A DNA stretch of 6,110 nucleotides from Bacteroidales bacterium (GCA_029933565.1 JAOZNY010000182.1:1-6110); one strand, 5' to 3'; shown: positions 1-6,052, counted from the stretch's first letter. Notes: generated by a model from the sequence alone, not told the origin. Translations and numbers: made by a program.

Positions 1-8
1 ATGCCTAC

Positions 9-854
9 CTAAAAGTTAAAAACACTTCCTGTATTCATTACTTCAAGTTTTTTATCTAGTACAGAACTCAATACTTTAAATGCTTTTTTTCCGGTGCAAT
101 GACCAGTAATTATTTTAGAAATATCGCTATCATTCTCAAAAATGCTGGCAATGTCAATAACATCCTGTTTCTTTTCTGACATACCTTTGGTAATGGGGTT
201 AAACATATGAAAACCTCCAATAACAATTATTTCTCTATCAGGATTCTTAAGTTTAACAGTATCCACCATATTTAAAATCCCATTATGTGAGCAGCCGGTA
301 AAAACAAATAACTTTCCAGTTTCTTCAATGGTAAGCATTAATTCATGATTGAAATTATCTTGTTCAAAAACACTATTATTTTTTTTATACAGATTCTTGC
401 TATCAGAAGGCATTTTATAATTGTGTTGAATATCAGTAATTATATCAACACCTTGTTGCAAATTCACATTTTCATTTACAAAAACAAACCTATCCATATT
501 GTCTTCCAAAATCTCTTTGTCAATACCAATATATTTTTTCAAGAAACTTACAGGGCGGTAGAAATAATCTGATTTAACATGCTCACTAATGTAAACCTTA
601 GCAAGTTTATTTTCTTTCAGGAATCTTTTTAATCCTCCGGTATGGTCAAAATGTGCATGAGAAACAACAACTGTGTCAATGGTCTTAATGTCTATTCCAA
701 GGGATTTAGCATTATCAATAAATCTACCGCTTTTTCCAGTATCAAAAAGAATATTTTTCCTATCTGATTCGATGTAAAGCGAGAGTCCAAATTCTGGTTC
801 TAAATTATTAACACCATGGGCAAGGTCGTTCTCAATTAGAGTGGTAATTTTCAT
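9..854 (-). CDS. MBL-fold metallohydrolase, dihydropterin-phosphate-synthase-like family (COG1237 type)
   Basis: This 281-aa protein has the metallo-beta-lactamase fold signature. The metal motif HAHFDHTGG lies at residues 66-74 (His66, His68, Asp70, His71), and further candidate metal or active-site positions are TGCSH (186-190), GGFH (213-216) and GHCTG (251-255). The order GCSHxGI, then GGFH, then GHCTG, ending in NTGS, is what I associate with the family often annotated as 7,8-dihydropterin-6-methyl-4-(ribofuranosyl)aminobenzene-5'-phosphate synthase. Most bacterial members have no proven substrate, and a methanopterin role is unlikely to apply here. No signal peptide or membrane segment is seen, so it is probably cytoplasmic. 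It starts at ATG (852-854) and stops at TAG (9-11). It is the last of three minus-strand genes, separated from the deaminase by 99 bp containing an inverted repeat, so it may have its own control. The fold assignment is firm; the substrate is unknown. Confidence 0.88.
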   Translation of the reverse strand: MKITTLIENDLAHGVNNLEPEFGLSLYIESDRKNILFDTGKSGRFIDNAKSLGIDIKTIDTVVVSHAHFDHTGGLKRFLKENKLAKVYISEHVKSDYFYRPVSFLKKYIGIDKEILEDNMDRFVFVNENVNLQQGVDIITDIQHNYKMPSDSKNLYKKNNSVFEQDNFNHELMLTIEETGKLFVFTGCSHNGILNMVDTVKLKNPDREIIVIGGFHMFNPITKGMSEKKQDVIDIASIFENDSDISKIITGHCTGKKAFKVLSSVLDKKLEVMNTGSVFNF

Positions 855-867
855 AATATTTGGTTTG

Positions 868-905
868 AATTGCTAAATTAATTCATTTTTAAGCAATTAG
901 CAATT
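868..905. repeat. Inverted repeat with tandemly duplicated right arm, upstream of the MBL hydrolase
   Basis: AATTGCTAA at 868-876 is perfectly complementary to TTAGCAATT at 897-905, leaving a 20-nt spacer. The right side also holds two head-to-tail copies of AGCAATT (892-898 and 899-905). The left arm can therefore pair with either copy, giving two mutually exclusive hairpins. The repeat ends 13 bp upstream of the hydrolase start, and no U-run follows it in the minus-strand transcript, so it does not look like an intrinsic terminator. It could be an operator with three heptamer half-sites or a leader structure; both are inferences. The stretch is A/T-rich, which raises the chance of coincidental symmetry. 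Confidence 0.5.
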
Positions 906-953
906 ACTACACAAAAAAGATTTACAATAATTAAGAGATGACTAACCCAGTCC

Positions 954-1373
954 CTAACCACCAAAATGAATCTCATCAATCTCTACCCCTGCTCTTTCCA
1001 ATAAATCTAGGCCATCTGTAATTCGGTATTTCCGATCGTAAACTACACGTTTTATTCCTGATTGAATAATAAGTTTTGAGCATTCAACACAAGGAGAATC
1101 AGTAATATAGAGTGTGGCTCCAAGACTGCTATTATTTGATTTCGCAACCTTGGTTATTGCATTAGCCTCGGCATGAAGCACATAGGCTTTTGTTGCCCCT
1201 GCATCATCCTCACAAACATTTTCAAAGCCGGCCGGAGTACCATTGTAACCATCAGATATTATCATTCTGTCCTTTACAATAAGAGCCCCAACTTTGCGGC
1301 GCTCGCAATATGAATTATTAGCCCAAACATGAGCCATTTCAATATAACTTTTATCAAACTTTTTATCCTTCAT
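954..1373 (-). CDS. dCMP deaminase-family zinc-dependent cytidine/deoxycytidylate deaminase
   Basis: This 139-aa protein carries the full zinc-dependent deaminase signature. HAEAN at residues 67-71 supplies the zinc ligand His67 and the catalytic proton shuttle Glu69, and PCVEC at 94-98 supplies Cys95 and Cys98. The segment GYNGTPAGFENVCED (42-56) is typical of deoxycytidylate deaminases (COG2131, ComEB-like) rather than of free-cytidine or tRNA-adenosine deaminases. The expected reaction is dCMP to dUMP plus ammonia, feeding dTMP synthesis in the cytoplasm. The length fits a single-domain member without N-terminal extensions. It starts at ATG (1371-1373), 18 bp after the dnaX stop, with AGGA directly against the start codon, too close to be a normal Shine-Dalgarno sequence. 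The short gap suggests co-transcription with dnaX. The family call is secure; specificity for dCMP over related nucleotides is inferred. Confidence 0.93.
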   Translation of the reverse strand: MKDKKFDKSYIEMAHVWANNSYCERRKVGALIVKDRMIISDGYNGTPAGFENVCEDDAGATKAYVLHAEANAITKVAKSNNSSLGATLYITDSPCVECSKLIIQSGIKRVVYDRKYRITDGLDLLERAGVEIDEIHFGG

Positions 1374-1391
1374 TCCTAATTTTTATACTGG

Positions 1392-3221
1392 CTAAACCCC
1401 AAAATCAAGATCTAATTGCTCCTTAAGTTTTACAATACCAGGATATTCTTTTGCCAGTTCATCAAATTTTTCTTTATCAAAATAGGCTCTCTTCTTTTCA
1501 TTAACAGTTGGCAATATTGGTCTTAAAGTTATCTGATTATTCTTCAATTCTTTCTTCAAGAAATCCAACAAACTTGCTTGGTGCAAAATATCGTTGGCCA
1601 TTATTTTATTGTCAACTTTATACTCAATCTTAAAGTCGCCTGTAAGTTCAGGCTTGTACTTTCCAACAGCACTAGAAAAACTAGGTGATTTTGATTGGTA
1701 ACTGTCAACAAAATCTTTCCAAACCTGCTCAAGTACTTCCTGTGTAAATTCAGTTTTAATTACCGCTTCTTCCACATCCTTATTGTTCTCCTTTTCTTCC
1801 TTCAGTGCCTTTAGAGTATCGGTGATTGAGATGCGTTTTATCTTTCTGCCATTGTCCTCCTTTTTGAGAACAGTTTTTTCCTTAGTAACAGTTTCTTTTT
1901 TTACATCAGTTTTTTCAAGTTGAACTTGCTTTGGTAGTTCTACATTCTCAACAGTTTTTGCTTCCTTTAAAGGAGCTAATGGCTTTTCCTCAACTTTATC
2001 AATTATTGCTTCTTTCTTTGGTTCAGTTGGGGTTTTGTCTTCAGGAGTTTTATACTCTACCGGCTTTTTATCACTTTGTTCTACAGTTTTATTTTCTCTT
2101 GGTTGCATTTGATTGAACCCACCGCCTTCATTCAACAAAACGCCAAATTGCATCAAAGCAATTTCAATATGAAGTCTTTTGTTGTTACTCGATTTATAAC
2201 TTAAATCGTATTTATTACAAATATCCAATGCCTTCATTAAAAGAGAGGGAGCACACTGAGATGCTTGAATCGTATAATTTTCTTTAAGTTTACTACTTGC
2301 AAGCATTAAACTAATTGTTGACTCATTTTTTAAAACCAACAAATTGCGCAAATGTTCAGCAAGCCCCATTATGAAATGCTGGCCATCAAAACCATTCTCA
2401 ATAATCTCATCAAATATTAAAAGAAGCTCAGGAGTATCACTTTTTATTATAGCATCAGTTACCCGAAAATAATACTCATAATCAAGAATATTAAGATTTT
2501 CGATTACACTTTTATACGAGAGTTCATTTCCGCAATAACTAACAATTTGATCGAAAGTTGAGAGGGCATCCCTTAGTGCTCCATCTGCTTTTTGAGCAAT
2601 AATATTTAATGCCTCATCATCCGAGTTAATACCTTCATTATCTGAAACATAATGTAAATATTCAGCAATATCTTCAACACTTATTCTTCTGAAATCAAAA
2701 ATCTGGCAGCGCGACAAGATAGTAGGGAGAATTTTATGTTTTTCGGTGGTAGCCAAAATAAATTTTGCGTAGGGCGGTGGCTCTTCAAGCGTTTTTAAAA
2801 ATGCATTAAATGCTGCCTGCGAAAGCATGTGAACCTCATCAATTATATAAACTTTGTATCTTCCAACTTGAGGTGGAATCCTCACTTGGTCAACCAAGTT
2901 TCTAATGTCGTCGACCGAATTATTTGATGCTGCATCAAGTTCGTGAATATTAAAGGACGCATTATTATTAAAAGATGTACATGACTCGCATTTGTCGCAA
3001 GGTTCAATATCGTCGGTAAGATTTTCACAATTTATGGTCTTGGCCAAAATTCTGGCACATGTTGTTTTGCCAACACCACGTGGGCCGGTAAACAAAAAAG
3101 CCTGAGCCAGATGATTGCTTTTTATGGCATTTTGCAAGGTTGATGTAATAGCCTTTTGACCGACTACCTGCTTGAAGGTAACGGGTCGATATTTACGTGC
3201 AGAAACTACGAAACTGTCCAT
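1392..3221 (-). CDS. dnaX: DNA polymerase III subunit gamma/tau (clamp loader ATPase)
   Basis: This is the AAA+ motor subunit of the clamp loader, which places the sliding clamp on primed DNA. The N-terminus SARKYRPVTFKQVVGQ is characteristic of DnaX. Visible motifs are Walker A GPRGVGKTT (46-54), a four-cysteine zinc module (Cys65, Cys75, Cys78, Cys81), Walker B IIDEVH (126-131), KTLEEPP (143-149), sensor 1 ATTE (157-160), the SRC trimer-interface motif (170-172) and sensor 2 GALRDALS (214-221). The collar region runs to about residue 365. Then comes a Lys/Glu/Pro-rich low-complexity linker (about 370-490), followed by a folded-looking C-terminal domain (about 490-609) of the tau type, presumably contacting polymerase or helicase. 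The start ATG (3219-3221) follows a TAnnTTTG promoter box. The usual ebfC-recR neighbours are absent; a deaminase gene follows instead. A seven-A slippery run at codons 440-442 may produce a shorter gamma form. Confidence 0.97.
   Translation of the reverse strand: MDSFVVSARKYRPVTFKQVVGQKAITSTLQNAIKSNHLAQAFLFTGPRGVGKTTCARILAKTINCENLTDDIEPCDKCESCTSFNNNASFNIHELDAASNNSVDDIRNLVDQVRIPPQVGRYKVYIIDEVHMLSQAAFNAFLKTLEEPPPYAKFILATTEKHKILPTILSRCQIFDFRRISVEDIAEYLHYVSDNEGINSDDEALNIIAQKADGALRDALSTFDQIVSYCGNELSYKSVIENLNILDYEYYFRVTDAIIKSDTPELLLIFDEIIENGFDGQHFIMGLAEHLRNLLVLKNESTISLMLASSKLKENYTIQASQCAPSLLMKALDICNKYDLSYKSSNNKRLHIEIALMQFGVLLNEGGGFNQMQPRENKTVEQSDKKPVEYKTPEDKTPTEPKKEAIIDKVEEKPLAPLKEAKTVENVELPKQVQLEKTDVKKETVTKEKTVLKKEDNGRKIKRISITDTLKALKEEKENNKDVEEAVIKTEFTQEVLEQVWKDFVDSYQSKSPSFSSAVGKYKPELTGDFKIEYKVDNKIMANDILHQASLLDFLKKELKNNQITLRPILPTVNEKKRAYFDKEKFDELAKEYPGIVKLKEQLDLDFGV
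1882..1902 (-). other. dnaX: Candidate programmed -1 frameshift or slippage site within dnaX
   Basis: On the minus strand, GTA AAA AAA G spans the third base of codon Val440 through Lys441-Lys442. It forms the heptamer A AAA AAA in the X XXY YYZ phase required for tandem -1 slippage. In the -1 frame the next codons read AGA AAC TGT TAC and then TAA (1884-1882), giving a 446-aa product ending in Arg-Asn-Cys-Tyr. It would keep the ATPase, zinc and collar regions and lose most of the linker and the tau-specific C-terminus. The E. coli gamma form arises by the same logic at A AAA AAG near codon 430, and Thermus uses transcriptional slippage on an A-run. A weak stem (TGTTCTC with GAGGACA, 1853-1872, one G-U pair) lies 22 nt downstream, further than usual for a stimulator. 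The site is seen; its use is inferred. Confidence 0.45.
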
Positions 3222-3246
3222 TCTTTTTCAAAATATTTTAAGAAAT

Positions 3247-3254
3247 CAAAAATA
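3247..3254 (-). promoter_or_regulatory. Bacteroidota-type -7 promoter box for dnaX
   Basis: The minus strand reads TATTTTTG here, an exact match to the Bacteroidota primary-sigma -7 element TAnnTTTG. It lies 25 nt upstream of the dnaX ATG, so transcription would begin about 15-20 nt before the start codon. Upstream TTG candidates exist at 3274-3272 (17-nt gap) and 3281-3279 (24-nt gap), but neither has the usual spacing of about 19-21 nt, so the -33 element is uncertain. In A/T-rich DNA this octamer occurs by chance fairly often; its position supports it. Confidence 0.5.
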
Positions 3255-3292
3255 ATAAAATAAGATGGTGGCAATTTACAAATCATCAAGGA

Positions 3293-3304
3293 GTTGTTCA
3301 CAAC
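3293..3304. repeat. Short palindrome overlapping the putative -33 element of the deacetylase promoter
   Basis: GTTGT (3293-3297) and ACAAC (3300-3304) are perfect inverted 5-bp arms around the dinucleotide TC. The palindrome covers the TTG (3294-3296) that could be the -33 element for the rightward deacetylase operon. It might be a small operator, but 5-bp arms are short enough to arise by chance. Confidence 0.25.
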
Positions 3305-3326
3305 AAAAGGAAAAACCGTATTTTTG
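3294..3326 (+). promoter_or_regulatory. Bacteroidota-type promoter for the deacetylase-acyltransferase pair
   Basis: TATTTTTG at 3319-3326 matches the TAnnTTTG -7 element exactly. A TTG at 3294-3296 lies 22 nt upstream, slightly wider than the usual -33 spacing. The box ends only 7 bp before the ATG at 3334, so the expected transcription start falls on or within a few bases of the start codon. That points to a leaderless or nearly leaderless mRNA. The arrangement is divergent with the dnaX promoter box in the same 112-bp spacer. Confidence 0.55.
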
Positions 3327-3333
3327 ACGCTTA

Positions 3334-4656
3334 ATGGATAAGATTCTTATATATTCGCCCAAATCTACTTCTAGGTTGAGGTTTGTAATGCGATTGGTTT
3401 TTTATGAACTATTGCGTATCGAGCCCGTAATAACAACAGATGTTGATGAGTTTCAGTCGAGTGACCTGCCAAAGATTATGTACGGTGACAAATCAATTTC
3501 TGATGATCTATTTTTTAAGTCATCGGGCTTGCTTTTTGAGAAAAGCATTAACAACCTTGATTTTGAACCATTTGAATTTGAAGGAATAAAGGTAATCTTC
3601 CCAATTTACAATAAAGAGTCGTCGCTGCCATTTGATGTTTTTTCTGCAATCTTCTTCTTCGTTTCCCGCTACGAGGAATACCTACCTTATAAAGCTGACA
3701 AACATGGCAGATTTACTGCACATCACAGTCTTGCTGCCGAACTGGGAATACTTGAAAAACCAGTTGTAAACATATGGGCAATACTAATTAAGAACATTAT
3801 TCAGGAACACTACCCAGATTTAATTTTTCCAAAGAAGAATTTCAAGTTTGTACCTACCTACGACATCGATTCAGCTTATGCTTATGCACAAAAAGGATTG
3901 GTAAGATCTCTTGGAGGTTATTTTCTTTCGTTAAAAGAATTCAACTGGAAAGATATATTTGAAAGGACAAGGGTTTTGTTTGGAAAATATAAAGATCCTT
4001 TTAACACTTTCGACCTACAGATAAAATATCAAAAAGAATACAACCTTCGACCTATTTATTTTATACTCTTCGGAAGGTATGGACAATTTAATAAGAACAT
4101 AAATACACGAAACCGCACGTTTAGGTTTTTAATTAAAATGCTGGGCGATTATGCCAGAATTGGTATTCACCCATCATACCACATGGTTGACAACGAAAGT
4201 TTATTTCCTGCCGAAAAGAAGATGCTTGAAGGTGCAATTAATAAAAATATAATATGTAGTCGGCAGCACTTTCTTAGGCTAAATCTCCCCAATACTTACC
4301 GTCAACTTATTAATAATGATATTACCGACGATTTCTCGATGGGATTTGCTGCACTGCCCGGCTTCAGAGCTGGCATTTGTAGTCCTTTCAATTTCTATGA
4401 TCTTGATCTTGAGGCTGAGACAAATTTTAGGGTAAATCCATTTGCCGTAATGGATGGCACATTGAACGATTATTTAGGCTTAACACCTGCCGATGCTACT
4501 AACAAAATAAAGCAATTAATTACAGAGGTTAAAAATGTTGATGGAACATTTATTCCCCTTTGGCACAACGAATCGCTGAGCGATAAAAAACGCTGGACAG
4601 GCTGGAGAAAAGTTTACGAAGACATGCTTGAATTTGCAACGGAAAAAAACAGATGA
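3334..4656 (+). CDS. Polysaccharide deacetylase-like protein with N-terminal DUF7033-type domain
   Basis: This 440-aa protein looks like a two-part Bacteroidota carbohydrate deacetylase. Residues 1-100 (ILIYSPKSTSRLRFVMRLVF at 4-23) resemble the DUF7033 domain. The remainder has CE4-like motifs in order: TYDID at 175-179 (in place of TFDDG; Asp177 and Asp179 as catalytic base and metal ligand), HPSYH at 279-283 (His279 and His283 as metal ligands), SRQHFLR at 309-315, GFRAG at 343-347, and PLWHNE at 408-413 (His411 as candidate general acid). The key residues therefore appear intact. The expected role is metal-dependent N- or O-deacetylation of an envelope or exported polysaccharide. No signal peptide is visible, so action on a cytoplasmic or lipid-linked precursor is possible. 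The ATG at 3334 is preferred because the family's N-terminal motif starts immediately after it; the next ATG (3388) would delete that motif. It overlaps the next gene by 4 bp. The substrate is unknown. Confidence 0.82.
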   Translation: MDKILIYSPKSTSRLRFVMRLVFYELLRIEPVITTDVDEFQSSDLPKIMYGDKSISDDLFFKSSGLLFEKSINNLDFEPFEFEGIKVIFPIYNKESSLPFDVFSAIFFFVSRYEEYLPYKADKHGRFTAHHSLAAELGILEKPVVNIWAILIKNIIQEHYPDLIFPKKNFKFVPTYDIDSAYAYAQKGLVRSLGGYFLSLKEFNWKDIFERTRVLFGKYKDPFNTFDLQIKYQKEYNLRPIYFILFGRYGQFNKNINTRNRTFRFLIKMLGDYARIGIHPSYHMVDNESLFPAEKKMLEGAINKNIICSRQHFLRLNLPNTYRQLINNDITDDFSMGFAALPGFRAGICSPFNFYDLDLEAETNFRVNPFAVMDGTLNDYLGLTPADATNKIKQLITEVKNVDGTFIPLWHNESLSDKKRWTGWRKVYEDMLEFATEKNR

Positions 4657-5588
4657 TTAAGCATCTGCCATCGGAACAGATAGACCATGAAAAATGGGAT
4701 AAATGCATTAACAATTCATATAATGGGATAATTTATGCTAAGTCGTGGTATTTGAATATTGTCCACCCCGATTGGGAAGCTTTGGTTGAAGGTAATTATC
4801 TTAGAGTAATGCCTCTTACCGTCACAAAAAAATTTGGCATTAGTTATTTTATGCAACCATTTTTTATTCAGCAGATGGGTATTTTCTCACAAAGTAAAAT
4901 GTATCCTGAAAAAACCTTAGAATTTATTGAAGCAATACCTCAAAAAATAAAATATATCGACACTAATTTAAACTCCTATAATAAACTTACAACTAATACA
5001 TTCAGCAAAGAGAACGAAAACTACATGCTTGACCTAATTGAGGAATACTCAAAAATTAGAGCAAACTATTCGTCCAATAATATACGAAACCTAAAAAAAG
5101 CAGGCAAACACAAACTAAGTATAATAAAAAGCGTAAAGCCTAATGAAATAATCAATCTTTTTAATAATAACAAAGGGAAAGATGTTGCAAAATGGACGGA
5201 TGTTAACTACAAAACTTTGGAGCGCTTAATGTATATGGCAATTCACAAGGGAATGGGAGTTGTGTATGGTGTTTACACCGAAAACAATCAACTTTGTGCT
5301 GCAGCATTTTTTACCCGTTTCAACAAACGATTGATTTTCTTATTCTCTGGCTCGAACCAGACAGCAAAACAAAACGGAGCGATGAGTTTTTTAATTGACT
5401 CTGTAATCAAAGAACATTCGTCAAGCCAAACAACACTTGATTTTGAAGGTTCAAATGATAAAAATCTTGCTCGTTTTTACAAAGGATTTGGTGCTAAAAA
5501 AATGGCCTACAATCGGATTAAAATAAATAGAATGTTATTTCCATTCAGTAGTCTATTGAATTACTATTTAAAGCAAAAAGAAGGCTAA
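4653..5588 (+). CDS. FemAB/GNAT-like acyltransferase, partner of the deacetylase
   Basis: This 311-aa protein has the layout of FemAB-like acyl-CoA or aminoacyl N-acyltransferases (paired GNAT folds) common in Bacteroidota. Supporting segments are the PLTVTKKFGISYFMQPFFIQ stretch (54-73) leading into QMGIFS, the YSSNNIRNLKKA segment (139-150), and the C-terminal GNAT part with VVYGVYTENNQLCAAAFF (203-220), LIFLFSGS (227-234) and LDFEGSNDKNLARFYKGFGA (262-281), where the family's FEGS plus Phe-Tyr/Gly-Phe-Gly-Ala signature sits. No signal peptide or membrane helix is seen. Its ATG overlaps the deacetylase TGA as ATGA, implying translational coupling and a shared pathway: one enzyme may free an amine or hydroxyl and this one acylate it. 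That joint role is inferred. It ends with a 4-bp overlap against the convergent gene, with no terminator between. The acyl donor and acceptor are unknown. Confidence 0.75.
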   Translation: MIKHLPSEQIDHEKWDKCINNSYNGIIYAKSWYLNIVHPDWEALVEGNYLRVMPLTVTKKFGISYFMQPFFIQQMGIFSQSKMYPEKTLEFIEAIPQKIKYIDTNLNSYNKLTTNTFSKENENYMLDLIEEYSKIRANYSSNNIRNLKKAGKHKLSIIKSVKPNEIINLFNNNKGKDVAKWTDVNYKTLERLMYMAIHKGMGVVYGVYTENNQLCAAAFFTRFNKRLIFLFSGSNQTAKQNGAMSFLIDSVIKEHSSSQTTLDFEGSNDKNLARFYKGFGAKKMAYNRIKINRMLFPFSSLLNYYLKQKEG

Positions 5589-5917
5589 GCCCCTCCTTGC
5601 TTGTCTTTAAAGTCCTCAAAATCTATACTCTCTATTTCATAGTTCAGTAAATATTCCTTTACACGTTTATGCATTGGTAAATAATCCAATAAAAAAACAG
5701 CATCAGGTTTAATCTTATCTGATTTCTCATCAATAAGAGTAACAATATTTTCAATGTTTTCTGTGGCCATGAAATCTATGTCTTCATCAGTCATGTTTTC
5801 ATTTACCTTTGGAAGAGTATGATTTACAATTAAACCATATTCACTTTCCACTTTGCTTACCATTTCTTTTGTCCATTCCTGATATGGACTCTCTGTGCAA
5901 TTTATCAACATCCTCAC
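5585..5917 (-). CDS. Small conserved protein, possibly related to CRISPR-associated Rossmann-like proteins
   Basis: This is an acidic protein of 108-110 aa with no signal peptide or membrane segment. Two starts are possible: GTG at 5917-5915 (MRMLINC) or ATG at 5911-5909 (MLINC). The ATG seems likelier, since the first beta strand MLIN begins there. The pattern is a beta strand (3-6), a turn with SPYQEW (10-15), a helix, the strand YGLIVNHTLP (27-36), then an acidic segment MTDEDIDFMATENIENIVTL (42-61), a strand AVFLLD (73-78) and a final helix and strand. That alternating alpha/beta order, and especially INxxxxPxxxW followed by YGxIV and LPxV, recalls from memory small CRISPR-associated CARF-like proteins starting INLSNHPSxxW. 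The C-terminal half does not match that memory well, and no cas gene or array is in view. The function is unknown. Its stop codon overlaps that of the convergent acyltransferase gene. Confidence 0.7.
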   Translation of the reverse strand: MRMLINCTESPYQEWTKEMVSKVESEYGLIVNHTLPKVNENMTDEDIDFMATENIENIVTLIDEKSDKIKPDAVFLLDYLPMHKRVKEYLLNYEIESIDFEDFKDKQGGA

Positions 5918-6022
5918 AAGTATTAGTTAAACAAACGATAGATACTTATAATTTCGTGTAAATATAATACGATTTTATTAAATCAAAGAACGAATTGAGA
6001 AAATATTTATCCAAAAAAATCA

Positions 6023-6047
6023 ACAAATATGAGTTGAGCATATTTGT
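6023..6047. repeat. Perfect dyad, 9-bp arms, over the promoter region of the last gene
   Basis: ACAAATATG (6023-6031) and CATATTTGT (6039-6047) are perfect inverted arms around a 7-bp centre, AGTTGAG. The dyad lies 22 bp upstream of the truncated gene at 6070, in the spacer divergent from the minus-strand small gene. Its right arm coincides with a near-match to the TAnnTTTG element. There is no T-run after it, so it reads as a candidate operator rather than a terminator. The 25-bp span and two-fold symmetry would suit a dimeric regulator; the regulator is unknown. Confidence 0.5.
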
Positions 6048-6052
6048 ATAAT
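6039..6052 (+). promoter_or_regulatory. Possible promoter core for the truncated gene
   Basis: CATATTTG (6039-6046) matches TAnnTTTG at all fixed positions but the first. The overlapping TATAAT (6047-6052) equals the classical sigma-70 -10 hexamer. Neither has a convincing -33/-35 partner at the proper distance. Either core would give a short, A-rich leader of roughly 10-20 nt before the ATG at 6070, which suits Bacteroidota. The choice between them is open. Confidence 0.3.

Noticed and set aside
345..572. Plus-strand open frame of 75 codons
   Set aside because: It lies antisense inside the MBL hydrolase gene, is rich in Ile/Phe from A/T-rich complement, and has no promoter, recognisable motif or independent support.
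1861..1866. Second slippery heptamer C AAA AAG in dnaX (Leu-Lys-Lys codons)
   Set aside because: The phase is right, but C at the first position is a poor slip partner and the -1 frame stays open for many codons, so no short gamma-like product results.
1853..1872. Stem TGTTCTC/GAGGACA as the stimulator of a dnaX frameshift
   Set aside because: It has one G-U pair, a short stem, and lies 22 nt past the slippery run, beyond the usual 5-9 nt, so I do not count it as supporting evidence.
1931..2116. Plus-strand open frame of 61 codons
   Set aside because: It is antisense to the Lys/Glu/Pro-rich linker of dnaX; its Leu/Phe/Gln-rich composition is simply the complement of that low-complexity stretch.
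5583..5591. GGCTAAGCC palindrome as a bidirectional terminator
   Set aside because: The arms are only 3 bp and there is no adequate T-run on either side.
5932..5940. Minus-strand TATCGTTTG as promoter for the small gene
   Set aside because: The spacing is one base too long for TAnnTTTG and no -33 TTG lies at a suitable distance.
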